A DNA stretch of 64,000 nucleotides from the NCBI GenBank assembly GCA_902728285.1, contig CACVBU010000743.1, positions 839,068 through 903,067 on the forward strand. The letters run 5' to 3'. The notes under the pieces were generated by a model. It did not search any database, was not told the DNA's origin, and saw nothing but the letters and a program-made list of their open reading frames with translations. The position numbers were made by a program, and so were the translations under genes. This document shows, one piece after another, positions 39,013 to 51,138 of the stretch. Within the stretch, counting starts at the first letter, position 1. Each line of letters starts with the position of its first letter. The stretch is from Clytia hemisphaerica. Lineage: Eukaryota; Cnidaria; Hydrozoa; Leptothecata; Clytiidae.

Positions 39013-41619
39013 CAACCAATAATCTGGTTCCAAACTACGCAAGTATTTTCTTGGAAAATATGTCAACCTAATATAATATTATCTACATAAATCTGCCCAA
39101 TATTGAAGGCTTCTGCTCAGCCTCTAATGAAAGTTTCTTAGATCATGATTAATTGTAGTAATAGAGGTCTACAAATTAGACAACCTAAATTGGTTCAATA
39201 GGGAGACGCCAAAAATTTTAAGCTCTTAAAGTTTCTTTTTTCAAAATGCAAAATACATACGAACCGTCGACAGTCAAGGCCAATATGTGTATGCGCTTTT
39301 ACAACTTGAGCCTCGATTTGGCCATAAGCTAACGGCAATTTAAGAAAAATCCTTTTAGACTTTAAGAAAGGTCAGCGTTTTAGAAAAGCTGCACAATTTT
39401 GTATTTCAGTTTGGGGGTATGCTTAGCATTATGTTTATTTTTTACCGCAGTTTGAGCCTAAGTATGCTTATAAACGTTATGCTTATAAAAAAGAGTGTAC
39501 TTGAACGAAAACTGAATGCTGAACCAGAATTTATTGGCTCAAGATTTATATTCATAGCATTTATCATGAAACATAGCTTTTCAATAATTATGACCACAGA
39601 GTACCAATAAAAAAGAAAGAAAAATCTAAGAATTTTGACCACCTCAACTGTGCAAATTCACTTTCAAGTGGGTTTAAAACTTGAAAAGCCTCTCAAAATA
39701 ATCCGCTCTAACCAATAAATAACAAACAACCTGGACAGGGCTTTCTCCAAGAAAAAACTTCGTCTTGTGGTAAGTCAATAATATTCATATATGCTGAGAA
39801 CTTTGGTTTGTTAACCGTTGTAAATCTCTTAAATCAGTAAGAGCCTTCTTCAAAAATTTTCTTTTGAAAGATTACAATAAAATATTCTTCTAATCAAATA
39901 TGATGATGTAATTGCCCCCTGCTCTGATGACATTATCCTAAACTCCAGGAGGTGGAACTCAAGAACTCAATTTGAGTTCCATCCGATAGGAACGGAATAC
40001 ATGAAAAAATGGTCTCTTAGAAGAAAGAATTATCTAAACTAGGCTTTAAACTAAATTAACGAAGACTATCTCGTGGGGTCTTATTTAAGGTTTGGGTGAA
40101 CGACAAATTTCACCATACTAAAGAGACGCGAAAGAAATTACGATTTGTAAAGCTAGATATTCCATTCGCCAGCCAAAGCGTATATTCAAGGTAATAAATA
40201 TACCGGTGAATCTGGTAAGAATTGCCTTGGATCCAGAATTGCCGGAGCTAATTTCTAACTTATCGACTAAACAAAAAAATCTCCTACAATCTAGCTAGAG
40301 TAGAATCTTCACTTTCCCAAGTAAGAAAAAGTAAGGCCTTCAGATTTGTGCCGCATTTAGAACGACAGATTCATTCTAACCCTTTCCTTTTTAAGCGGCA
40401 TAATTTTCAAAATCTGGAGATGGGTTCTACTTTCAATCTGACGTTTGTGTGAAAACCACGTGGGCTGTACGTTTTGGATGGTAAATAAGTCGCTCTATTT
40501 CCCATCGAATAAAGTACCTTCATGGCTTTGAAATCAATGAATCTTCCATCTGCAGCTTCAATAAAACCAAGCGAACTTCAGGGACTAGTTTATAAGTTTG
40601 GTCGATACCTAGTGCCAGCAAATCATACATGAAAAAATCCCTTCTCATTCTCTTCAAAGAATTTTGACCCGGGATTTATTTGATAGTATTTTAGACTTTC
40701 TTTCAAAATCTGGTGTACTTTTGGGTAGTATGAGATTGAGAAATTGAGTTTTTGTTTGGTTTGAACTGTTGAAAAGTTTTGTAATATTCTTCTGAAGAAA
40801 ATGAAAATTGAAGACCTGTGAAGATGAAAACTGACCCATCAAGTTTATAAACGCCCTATAACAAGTTGATGATGAAATTAGAATATTTATTTTTTAAAGA
40901 ATTATTTCATTTATTTGAGTTAGTCTTCTATAACGTCATGGTGTCAAAGTTCAATCTACTCTAATGACAGGTGGAAAATATTGAAGGAATTTATCAAATA
41001 TTCGTTAGACCCGCCTCCTTCTTGATCGACTTATAAACCAGGCTATTCAAGCCTAAGGTAGGCCAACCATATCAACCGAATAAAAGAAACTTAGAACCAT
41101 TTTTAGAACCATCTGAAAGGTTTGCCAAAATAAATCAGTGAAGGAAAAGTCTTAGTTATCGTCCCAGTTTATGTATACACTAGGGATTTCCACAAAAACA
41201 AGAATCCCTCGTCTCTATTACGATATCACTACAACGACTACCGATAATTTACCCCTTTACTAAAAGCCTTTTATAAGCGAGATTCAGAAAGTGAAACCAT
41301 ATAAAACTTTCCGCATACATCACTTCTTATGTAATAATCTCTCCAATATTTCGTATCCTTTACCTACCAGCTCAGAAGCCAATCGCTTCATTGATAAAAA
41401 ATAATCGTGAGAACCCCTTGTGAAAGAATTTTCACATTTTGAAAGGTCCCAAATAAAAGGAAAGTTGAACTCGCCTTTAATTTACATCAGTTTGTCAAAA
41501 CAGTACTGACACCGTCTTGTTAATTGCCAATAAACAGAATAAGGAATTTCACGGGAGCCGAATTCATCAAGGAGGAACAACGGGTAAAACATGGATGGGG
41601 AGATGAAAAGCAATTATTA
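39013..41619. other. Long intergenic stretch, little recognised
   Basis: A decayed ATAAGCAT-type MITE end (TATGCTTATAAAAAAGAGTG) lies at ~39474-39500. No ORF above ~60 codons looks like a gene. No RNA gene seen. Confidence 0.4.
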
Positions 41620-41858
41620 CACTTTTTTTTCAAAAGAACATCCAAAAATTTTAAGGCTTTGGATGTTCTTAACTTTTTGAGATTCAAGCCTAAAATATGT
41701 TCTTAAAATGTTCTTATTTTAACTATTTTGTACCAATTCCCCTAAGAAATCGCGTGTTTTTGAGACCATAAAGCCTTGAAATGCTCTTAAACTTGTTCTA
41801 ACTTTTTGGCCATCGAAGCTTTATGTTCTTGTATAGTTTGTTCTTATAAAAAAACGTG
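41620..41858. mobile_element. TA-type MITE, CACGTTTTTTATAAGAACA subfamily
   Basis: Left TA|CACTTTTTTTTCAAAAGAAC and right TTTGTTCTTATAAAAAAACGTG|TA. The centre matches 32180-32434 in reverse orientation. Confidence 0.75.
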
Positions 41859-42589
41859 TATAAGAATATTAATCAGCTCCCAAAAATCTTGATTACGTCG
41901 CCTTTATTTTAGTCTGCAAGGTGATCCCTTGAATAAAGATTTTATGATGATTACTCTTTCCTATATACTGGTTCCTACCTTGGACCTTCCCCTTACAGGA
42001 CATTATATCATTATAGGATTAAACTTCTTAACTTTATGTTTTATGATCGATTTATGATTTCTTTGACCCAAATACTTATTCAAACTTTAACCCAACGATT
42101 AATAAATGCAAAAATGTTACCCTAGAGCTATTACCATTATCATGAAATCACTCTTTTAGGGCGAGCTTAGGTGTGCTACTTTAAATAAATAAGACAAATC
42201 GGAGAGCTACCACAAAGTCCCGTCCAATTTTTTCGTAAATCTCTGCTAAAAGTAAGATTCCATTTCATGTTGGTAATAAATCTCTCTATCCAGGGAGATC
42301 AATTTTCACGGTCCTCCTTCCGTCGTATTGAGAAATTCCTTCACATTTATTTTCACTTTTCCAATTCTCTCCTCTACGTTCTAATTTCCATAAAGTCTCT
42401 CCCACACCTCAAGGGAAATTTTGCAATTATTTGCTTTTCACAGGATACAGCTACTTTAGAGGGCTTGTTTTTGCTTGTTTGGTTTAACATATGAATTTGT
42501 TGGGATTTGGGGAGTTATTTATCCGCTCGTTTCTCCTTTATCGTAAAGAGAGTTTTCAATTTGAAAGTTTTCAAAAAAGTTTCTATAAT

Positions 42590-42853
42590 ACACCCCTGTG
42601 TCACAGATCCGGTGGGACCTCACCTCAATAGTTAATCTGGTCAAAAAATCGACATTGGTGAAAAAAATACCCTACAATTTTTGTCCCACTTGGAAAGTGA
42701 CTTTGACTTCACCTACATTTAAAGTTCAATGCAAAGAATTGCACTTCAAAACCATTCCCACTGGATTTTCCGCTAACAATAGAATCTCTATATTCATTGG
42801 GATTTCGATAGGAATTTTTAAAAATCCCCAACGGGGCTGTGAGACAGGAGTGT
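42590..42853. mobile_element. ACACC-ended MITE, second subfamily
   Basis: Ends ACACCCCTGTGTCAC and GTGAGACAGGAGTGT. The body matches 1-237 in the same orientation. No convincing target duplication. Confidence 0.65.
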
Positions 42854-43004
42854 CATATTAATCCCTATTCCATTTTATGAAATTTCCCTAAAAAGTACAT
42901 TGAACCCCCTGCTTATTCCACGTACTTATTATAAATTCAACCTTAAGAGTACTTATGTCATAAATGTCATGAAATCATTCAATTTGTTTAAAAAAATTAT
43001 TGGC

Positions 43005-43262
43005 TTTTCCAGGAAAAAATTTAATATTGGGGGTGGAGGATATAACATTTTTTGGAAATTTGCCCCCCAGACATTGTAATTTTGACACCCCCGGACAGCA
43101 GGTCCAACCACCCGGACAAACATAAATTGACCCCCTGGACATTAAAATTACCCCTTAACAGAGCAAGTTAACCCCCGGACAAGGCAAATTCGTAGATTTT
43201 TCACTACCCCCTGACATTATATCCTCCACACCCATGTACGAACATTTTCTGGAAAAGCCCTT
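43005..43262. mobile_element. ~258-bp MITE with GGCTTTTCCAG ends and CCCCCGGACA words
   Basis: GGCTTTTCCAGGAAAA / TTTTCTGGAAAAGCC at the ends and GGGTGGAGGATATAA / TTATATCCTCCACACCC further in. The centre is a degenerate array of (A)CCCCCGGACA-type words. Confidence 0.65.
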
Positions 43263-44214
43263 GGTACTCACTTGGTTTTTAATTCAAATCTAACTCAGAC
43301 GAAAACCTAATAAGCCCCTCAAATGCAAAGCATCACTGTACATCTGTACATCACTTTTTGACTTTTTTTTACTGATGGCCGTGGTGGTACAAACGTTTCG
43401 GGGGAAAAGCGAATTAAGGGCCTGGGTGCGATTTTGATACAGGCCAAGAAGGTCAATTTCAAGTACCATACACAACCACATCACAAACAGACAAATATTC
43501 GAATGCAAATACTTCATATGTCGAGCACTTTTCCTAAGGAATGTTTTCTTGCACTTGAAAAATATTGAAAACACACTCTTCAAACGTTGATGGATGAACT
43601 GACACTTAATCCCAACCCTCTTATTTCACCTAAGAGAAATTAAATCTTTTAGCTGCTCAATTTACTCTAATTCTAATATAAGATTGTTCTATTAAATACT
43701 CCCCCTTAACATTAATCTTAGAGTTTCACCTTATTTATTACTCTGTACCAGAGTGTATCTCACGTTTATCGCTTTGTAGATAATGACAACAGACCCTCTG
43801 CGTCGATGAATTTTGAAATAAGCCGTAGACGAGTTTGTGTACAGACAACTTATTCATGGGTAGGAGTGGAGTATCTTTCTCCTATCTACAAGGCGTAAAA
43901 TTTGTTACTATTTATGTACTGATGATTAGGATATGTATTTGCTAAGCTATTTTCCAGACTTAGATTAATGTCAAAGTAAAAAGTTCCGGATTTCTATTTC
44001 CTGTCAATATGCAAAGCCAAAATCTTCCATATAAAAAGAAACTTTTCGCCCTCAAAATTCTTCAAAATTAACCAAATTTCAAGACTAAGTGCTGTGTGAA
44101 ATCTAGTCTGAATCGTAAATCTCTATAGATATACTTCCTATAAGAAACTTTTTTCGATGATGAGCAGAAGCCTATGTAAAATCCTTTTTCCGTTTCCAGA
44201 CGGAAACCTTACTT
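43263..44214. other. Intergenic, nothing recognised
   Basis: The 97-codon minus ORF at 43290-43583 has no recognisable domain and is probably chance. Confidence 0.4.
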
Positions 44215-44492
44215 TGACCACTGAATACACTCTTCTCGAGATGCATAAATTTATTGTTGTCCTCGTTTTCAAACAGATTTCATTGCTATAAAATTACATA
44301 TTCACAATGATAATTGTGTTGTTTACAGCTCATAAGAAAGACATTTTGAATTTCAAGCACTTTTGTTTTAGAGTTTGCCTTTGGAATTTAAATTGGTTTA
44401 AATGTATAATTTTATAGCAATGAAATCTCTTTGAAAGCGAGGACAACAATAGATTTATGCATCTCGAGAAGAGTGTATTGTATTCAATAGTC
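44215..44492. mobile_element. 278-bp hairpin MITE
   Basis: Left GAATACACTCTTCTCGAGAT and right ATCTCGAGAAGAGTGTATTG. Arms pair for ~95 bp, through GTTGTCCTCG and ATTTCATTGCTATAAAATT. Confidence 0.75.
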
Positions 44493-45350
44493 ACCTGCCG
44501 CAAAAAAGACGTCAAACCAATGTCCTACCAATTTGTCTTATGACATCCAAACCAAGTACGTCGTTAAAACATTCAAACGACGTGAGTGCTTGTCCTCATA
44601 AAGCGTCTTTATCTTTCATACCATAACTATCCAAAAACCAAAAATCAACTAGTGACATTTTCACATATATTTTGTTATGAAAGCAAATTTATATAGATCT
44701 GCCATCTCATCACTTACGGTAGTGGCTTTTAACTATTTAGTCTATTTCGTCCTTCTTTTTTCTCCTTTATGTTATTTGATTATCGTATCGTACACTAGAA
44801 AACCGATTTCTCAATCTCAAGCAATTAGAGGATTTTCTGTAAAGCTCCTCTCCTAAAATTAAGGGATCAATGGTCACAGATATGCTCTTTTTTGAAAGGG
44901 CTAGAAACAAAAAGAGATCATAATATTATTATGTCCCTTTAGCCATTGTAGGTGTTAGAAACGTTCGGTAAAATGCATACTGTAAGTGAACCTTTTCACT
45001 GTTCAATGTCTATATAGTGTAATGGTCTGATCAGGGTTTTATCTGATTTCGAATGTCATTTTGTTGGCAGCACATGCCGTCGTTTAGAATTCGAATGCCC
45101 CGGGCCCTTTATTTACGTTATACCAATAACATTTCGAATGACCATCTCATCACTATAAAGTTCACCTATCATTCTAAAATCGATATTAGATATAGGCATT
45201 TTGGTATTCTAGGGCATCGAGAACAGACGTCAATTTAGTCTAATGCGAGTGAATGATTTTGAAGGCACTTGATTTCATAACTGACCCATTATCGTGTACG
45301 AAATACAGTTAGATGCTTGCTCAAGAAAACACTTTGAATAAAGATAGTTA
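44493..45350. other. Intergenic, nothing recognised
   Basis: No supported feature. Confidence 0.4.
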
Positions 45351-45358
45351 GTGCAAGC

Positions 45359-45731
45359 CCCGGGGGGGGGGAGGGCACTCAAGGTAAATGACCTACCAGA
45401 CGTTCGACCCTTAAGGGTAGGTTTTTCATAGTTCAGCTAGTGCACTGTAAGGGTAGGAAATTACAAAACTGCACTGAACTGCACTGTAAGGGTAAGAAAT
45501 TGTGATAAAAGGCCAATTTTTTGGTAAAATTGGCACAAAATTGCTCAATTTTGGAGGAAAAATTCCACTTTTTCTTGGAAAATTGCAAAAATTTTGCAAA
45601 AAGTTTGAAAAAGTGCACTGTAAGGGTATGATTTTTCATGGAAATTCACTGCACTGTAAGGGTCCGATTTTAGAAGCCAAATTTTGGGCCGAACGTATGT
45701 TCGTTTTCAGATCGAGTGCCCCCCCCCCGGG
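45359..45731. mobile_element. 373-bp hAT-like MITE of the CCCGGG family
   Basis: CCCGGGGGGGGGGAGGGCAC at the left and GTGCCCCCCCCCCGGG at the right. Perfect 8-bp duplication GTGCAAGC (45351-45358 and 45732-45739). Internally the word GCACTGTAAGGGT recurs four to five times in place of the CCTTTGAGAGAC word of 24641-24995. Confidence 0.9.
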
Positions 45732-45881
45732 GTGCAAGCTCAACCAGTTAAGTAAAAACAAAAATTGACATGCATAACGATAAAGTCTATAATGCTCACA
45801 AGGCCCGGGGGTGGTGTACTACTTAACCAAAAATGGATACTTGCGGACTGTAAAGGCTAAGGGTTGTTCTTTCACCTTCTA

Positions 45882-46200
45882 CACGCTTTTTTTATAAGAA
45901 TACACTTCATAAGATAGAATGTCCATGATGAAAATGGCCAAAGAATTAAGAACAAAATGCTAATAGAATATCACCATCATGGAATTTTGCTACTCAAAGC
46001 TAAGAATGCCATTTTAGAGCATTTTCAATTATAAATTGTCAATTACTCCCAAATAAGGCTCACTTCTTTTCACAAAAATGCAATTATATATACTAAATGT
46101 TAAATCTAGTCTGACTAAGGATCCTAACCTAAGAGGCCCCCCCCCTAAGAATGCTCAAAATGATGTAAGAATACTTTAGGATGATTTTCCCAAATCTGCC
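45882..46200 (-). mobile_element. TA-type MITE, ATAAGAATA subfamily (truncated)
   Basis: TA|CACGCTTTTTTTATAAGAAT at the left; the far end is lost. It preserves the empty site for the insertion seen at 26364-26646. Confidence 0.7.
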
Positions 46201-46323
46201 TAAGGGAAGGGTTGCACAAATCAGAAAGATCGGAAAGTATTAAATTAGTTTCTGTAAGGGTTTTTCACAGACTCGAGTCAAAGAAAGAAGAATGCACAAA
46301 GGCAAGAAAGGGAAGAAAGTATA

Positions 46324-46555
46324 CACGCTTTTTTTTATAAGAATACACTTTATAAGAATGTCCATATTATAAGAATATGCTAAGCATATCACCATCATGG
46401 AATTTTGAGACGTATGTACTAAATGTTAAATCTAGTCTGAATTAGGATCCTAACCTAAGAATGTTGTAAGAATATTTTAGGATAATTTTCCCAAAAAAGT
46501 TAAGAATATCCATGATGAAATGGATTTACACCATTCTTATAAAAAAAAAAGCGTG
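46324..46555. mobile_element. TA-type MITE, ATAAGAATA subfamily, complete
   Basis: TA|CACGCTTTTTTTTATAAGAA and TTCTTATAAAA...GCGTG|TA. An internally deleted version of the longer copies at 26121 and 45882. Confidence 0.8.
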
Positions 46556-46854
46556 TAAGAACATTTTCCGAAAGTTTTGGTGGAGAATTATTCTTTGAAA
46601 ATCGAAGAAATCTTTGTGTTGTGATGAGAATGTCTCTCTAAGGGTCACCTTTTTTCAGCTAGAATCAGACTCTCTAAGGGTCGGTTTTCGGAGGTCTCCA
46701 ATGCATATACTGTACCCCCTCATCGGCCATGGGCCAACCCCAGCAAGTACCCCCCTCTCGGGGGCCACAGGGTCAATCTTTCTCCATTTTCCTCCTTCGT
46801 TTTCTTGACATCCGCCGCCCGATGCCCATCATGATAATAGAGGCCCTATATAGG

Positions 46855-48585
46855 GAGGCCCGGAATTCCCGAGTTATTTTTTCCGAGTTAAAAAAACCGA
46901 GTTAAAAAAAAACCGAGTTATCCCGAGTTATGACGTCATTTTTGGAATTTAGTGACGTCATTTTTCATTTCATAACTCGGTTTATTTTGCTTCCTTTAAC
47001 TTTCCGAGTTATTTTCCATTTTTTAACTCGGGAATTTTTGCTTCCTTTAACTTTCCGAGTTATTTTCCATTTTTTAACTCGGGAATTTTTGCTTCCTTTA
47101 ACATTCTGAGTTATTTTCCATTTTTTGACTCGGGAATTTTTGCTTCCTTTAGCTTTCCGAGTTATTTTTGAATTTTTAACTCGGGAATTTTTGCTTCCTG
47201 TAGCTTTCCGAGTTATTTTCCATTTTTTTTGGCTTGTAAAAACAGCCAATAGTTCCAATAAGGGTCACAAAATCCCGAAATAATCAGTTTTTTCCTCAAT
47301 TTTTGCGGCACATACCCGTCATCTCGCAACCCTAGTATCCCCGGGGCTTCTATAAAGCCGAACGGGTCTTACACGATCCCTCCATTGTTTTTCAATAACA
47401 CAGGGATGTGCCAAGCCAAGGGCGACTTTTCTGCTTCTAAAAATTTAGTGTTCATTCATTCGCTTACGTTACGTTTATTCTTTGTACGTGTGACAACGAG
47501 TGACAAAAAACTCGACTAGCAGTTTCCTCGTTGCTTAAAGGTAAAATTTTCCAGTATCTTTCACTTCACATTGCGCAGAATGGGGTTTGATGTTCGAATT
47601 ATTTTTATAAAAAGACGGGGGTAAACATTCGAATAACAATATACCTTCAGGTCAACATTTAAAGACTTTCCACTTTTTTACCCGCAAGTCTAATTAGAGC
47701 CTTATGACACAAAAAGATTCGATTCATAATTCGAATGTTTTGCAAAGGTCACATGCGTGCGGGAAACTTTCGAATGTTTTTCTGTAAGTTGATTTGGTGA
47801 GTGTGTGCACTCTGGACAGTTTTGTTTATTTATTTTTTAACATCTCTCATAAAAATCTACGAATAGTCTGTGAAATGATTGATTCAAGAATCGTTGGTGA
47901 TTCATTCAAATTTTTTACAGCGAAGGGGGAAGGACTCAGTGAATTTTTCTGAGAATCTTGTCATGTCATTTACAGTATTCTTTAATGAAATAGGGAGGAA
48001 ATATGAATTTTGAAATAGCTTTATCTCATCACTTACCTGCAGTATTTTTTGAGATTTTATTTATGCTGTGATATTTTTGAAGGGCTTACACTTTGTTTAT
48101 CTAGCAGGTTTTAACTTCAGTTCTTGCTTTTCAATTAAATATTCACTTGTTTGTTGATTATTCATTTTATTAAGCAAGTTAAGGTTTTTCTAGTTGGTAA
48201 TGGATGGTTTTGTCTTTGATTTAGGTTGGTATGGGATCAATAGATTAAAACTGGTGGTTTTTTTATGAAGAAAAATAACTCGGAAAGTTAAAGGAAGCAA
48301 AAATTCCCGAGTTAAAAAATGGAAAATAACTCGGAAAGTTAAAGGAAGCAAAAATTCCCGAGTTAAAAAATGGAAAATAACTCGGAAAGTTAAAGGAAGC
48401 AAAAATTCCCGAGTTAAAAAATGGAAAATAACTCGGAAAGTTAAAGGAAGCAAAATAAACCGAGTTATGAAATGAAAAATGACGTCACTAAATTCCAAAA
48501 ATGACGTCATAACTCGGGATAACTCGGTTTTTTTTTAACTCGGTTTTTTTAACTCGGAAAAAATAACTCGGGAATTCCGGGCCTC
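46855..48585. mobile_element. 1.73-kb Mutator-like foldback element with 51-bp repeats and 9-bp TSD
   Basis: Ends GAGGCCCGGAATTCCCGAGT / ACTCGGGAATTCCGGGCCTC. Duplication CTATATAGG at 46846-46854 and 48586-48594. Each arm carries CCGAGTTA words, two TGACGTCA palindromes, and a 51-bp tandem unit (CTTTCCGAGTTATTTTCC, then TTTTTTAACTCGGGAATTTT, then TGCTTCCTTTAA), about five copies at left and four at right. A unit length divisible by three makes long repetitive ORFs in both arms, which are not genes. A CCCGGG-family end fragment (~47230-47342) interrupts the left arm. The centre encodes no transposase. Confidence 0.9.
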
Positions 48586-49586
48586 CTATATAGGCAGGCG
48601 GGGAATGCGAACCGCTCCGCCCTCACAATCCGCCTTTTATATTGTCGACTGGTCAAACGCACTGAGGGTATTAGGTCAGAAGTGCAAGTTATTGTTCTTT
48701 TAGTATGTTAGGCCAATCGGAAATGCTCACATGCGTCAAGCGCGTCAAGTTGGAAAATCGAAAAACGGCATGGCGGCAAAATGAACGAAGCACCATGGAG
48801 CTGTTCACTGACACAAACATTGAAGATTCATATTCTCTTCTCTCTTCTGGATCTCTTACTTTTCAAGACTCTGCACTTCTTTTGTGAATGGTATGATCGA
48901 TTATTTCTGTTGTTTTAAGCCATCAGAACCCTTTACTCCAGAGCTCAGAAGGGAAGATTTCCATCCAGTTTCCATTGATTGCAGAATTCGACAACACTTA
49001 CACATATCAGGGTAGCAGGCTGCAGGGTGACAAAAGGGTTCTCGAAATCATGAGTAACTTGTAAAACAACATAAAAGTAAAACTTTTTACAATTTCTGTA
49101 AGGCGGCATGCAATCACAAATATCTCCAGGGGATGTCAATCGAACTCAATCGAATTCAATACACCGTTTAGGAGTCTCGCCATTTCACGGTACTCCATTG
49201 CAGAGGCCCGGTAAAAATGGTAGGTAAAAATGCGCACTTTAGTACTGTGAAAGGTTAGAGGAATGTAAACATTGTGAATTTTTGTCTCTCCTTTAAAGAG
49301 AATGATTTAGATATTTGAACATGATATCAATGATAATTTTATAAGTCTCTCCTGAAAATTTCACAAAAATTCATCAAGAGGAAAAGAAGTTATGATTAAA
49401 AGGAGTTCTTTACCTACCGTTTTTCTGCTATGTTTCCTTATGAGAACCAGATGTTTACCTACCGTTTTTTTACAGAGGAGAGTGAATTTTCCGTGATCGC
49501 TAAAATCAAAACAATGGAAAATTAGATTGACGCGTGCGCAGTCGACACTCCTTGGTGTATTTGGAGTCGAATCGATCGAATTCAAT

Positions 49587-50542
49587 ACACCTTTCCCGTA
49601 ATTCAAATTTCTCAGAAATGACCCGGGAAAATGTGCGCTCCACCGTTGTGTATAAAATTGTTTGGGAGGTAAAAAACGCGTTTTTGCCTGCTAGGGGTTA
49701 GGAAAAGTGGGATTTGAGCCTCTAACTTTTGACAGCAATCTTCTTTTGGCAAAATATTTTCAGGGTGGTATAATATCATAGATAGATTGAACATTGAGGG
49801 GATTTTGTTCGACAGAACTTAAGAAAAGCTAAAAAAAACAACTTTCCCTAAGGGAACGCAGGCAAAAACGGGTTTGTTTACCTCCAGAGACCAAACAGTG
49901 GAGAGCATCAAAATAATGCACGCGCATTACATAGTGTCCTCCCCCCCTTTATAAAGGGGGGGGGAAATCAATTTTCCAGTTTTGAATGGGTAAGGGGGGG
50001 AAATGAAAATTTGAATAGTAAAGGGGGGAAAACATCGATAGTTGGCAAATTTGGTGGGGGGAAGTGTGAAATCACTTCAATTTTATCTCAGCAACCAAGG
50101 TCATTCCACATGATATCATGTGATTAGATCATGATTGAAAATTAACCAATTTTCGTCTATTTTCGTATTCCTTTGCAGCAAAATTTTACGTCTGTGTCAG
50201 GTTGAAATTTGAGAAATTTATACGGGTATATGGGGGGAAATGATATTTTCAGAATTTTCTGGGGGGAAAGCAAAAAAGAGGGGGGAGATTTAAAAAAATC
50301 AAGAATTTGGTGGGGGGAACAAACCCTGGAGGACACTTACTTTAGATACTTTTGATGGGTTCTTTGAGTCTCTCAATCATCCAATTTGGAAATCCGATGA
50401 TTCACCATTTCTCTCACACTGTTTGAATCCGCTCTCCTGTAGGGATAATAATTCGGGAGCAGTGGTTCGTCCGGCAGTGTGGAAAGGAAAAGGTCAAGTT
50501 GTCACACTATGGCATTAGTTTTACGAATTACGGGAAAGGTGT
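49587..50542. mobile_element. 956-bp ACACC-ended element with 7-bp TSD
   Basis: ACACCTTTCCCGTAATTC / GAATTACGGGAAAGGTGT, flanked by ATTCAAT (49580-49586 and 50543-50549). A second element is nested at 49934-50338. Confidence 0.8.
49934..50338. mobile_element. ~405-bp element with AGTGTCCTCC ends and GGGGGGAAA words
   Basis: The ends AGTGTCCTCCCCC / GGAGGACACT are inverted. Between them the plus strand carries about eight runs of six or more G, each usually followed by AA. No target duplication recognised. Confidence 0.6.
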
Positions 50543-51138
50543 ATTCAATCAAAGTAAATCGAAGTGATTGTTCAAAACGATCGAACTCAATCAAAGTGAT
50601 TGATCGAACAATATTGAATTCAATCAAAATGGGAAAAAGATGTAAATCTTCGATCGTCTTCGATTGGTTTCGATTGTTCGATCGATCACTTCGATTGAGT
50701 CAGGGGGGGGTCAACATTTATAATACCAACCCATAGCCCAAAAACCTGACTTTTGACCTTTTGAGCTAAGTTAACACCACCACCCCAAAATTGCTATCGA
50801 TACCAACTTGAAAATCATAATTTTCAAAAAAAGGGGGGACCCACCCCCTTATTTTGGTATCGATACCAACATGTATTTTTCAATTAACCAACAACGAGCA
50901 ATTGTTTTATTTTTTGACGATATATTTCGATCTATTGATCATCTTCAGGTCTAAAATTCAATAAAAACAAGATTATAAAAATCTCCGATAAAAATGTATA
51001 TGTTCACATATCTACAGTAAAAAACAACCATAAGCTTACAGAAAAAAGTGAGAAATGAAAATGCTACTGCAAAAAAAAATGTTGCTACTAAGGAAAATCC
51101 CATGTGACAACAAACAATAAAAGAATAAAAAACTACAA

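Larger units (their letters stand above)
45807..46764. mobile_element. CCCGGG-family element interrupted by TA-type MITEs
   Basis: Left end CCCGGGGGTGGTGTACTACT and right end AAGTACCCCCCTCTCGGGG. The flanks TCACAAGG and CCACAGGG agree at six of eight positions. CTCTAAGGGTC words appear near the right end. Nested copies lie at 45882-46200 and 46324-46555. Confidence 0.55.
49129..50700. repeat. CAATCGAA-type array broken by insertions
   Basis: It starts CCAGGGGATGTCAATCGAAC, as at 5029, and CAATCGA/TCGATTG words appear at 49129-49165, 49565-49585 and 50545-50700. Inserted sequence (49587-50542 and others) separates the blocks. It resumes at 53062-53220 beyond the 50701-53061 element. Confidence 0.55.

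Noticed and set aside
43290-43583. 97-aa minus-strand ORF
   Set aside because: No domain, no splice context, in an otherwise repetitive intergenic region.
46965-47258. 97-aa Lys/Arg-rich repeat protein, with a similar ORF at 48190-48510
   Set aside because: A 51-bp tandem unit (17 codons) in transposon arms leaves the frame open by chance; opposite arms give unrelated peptides.
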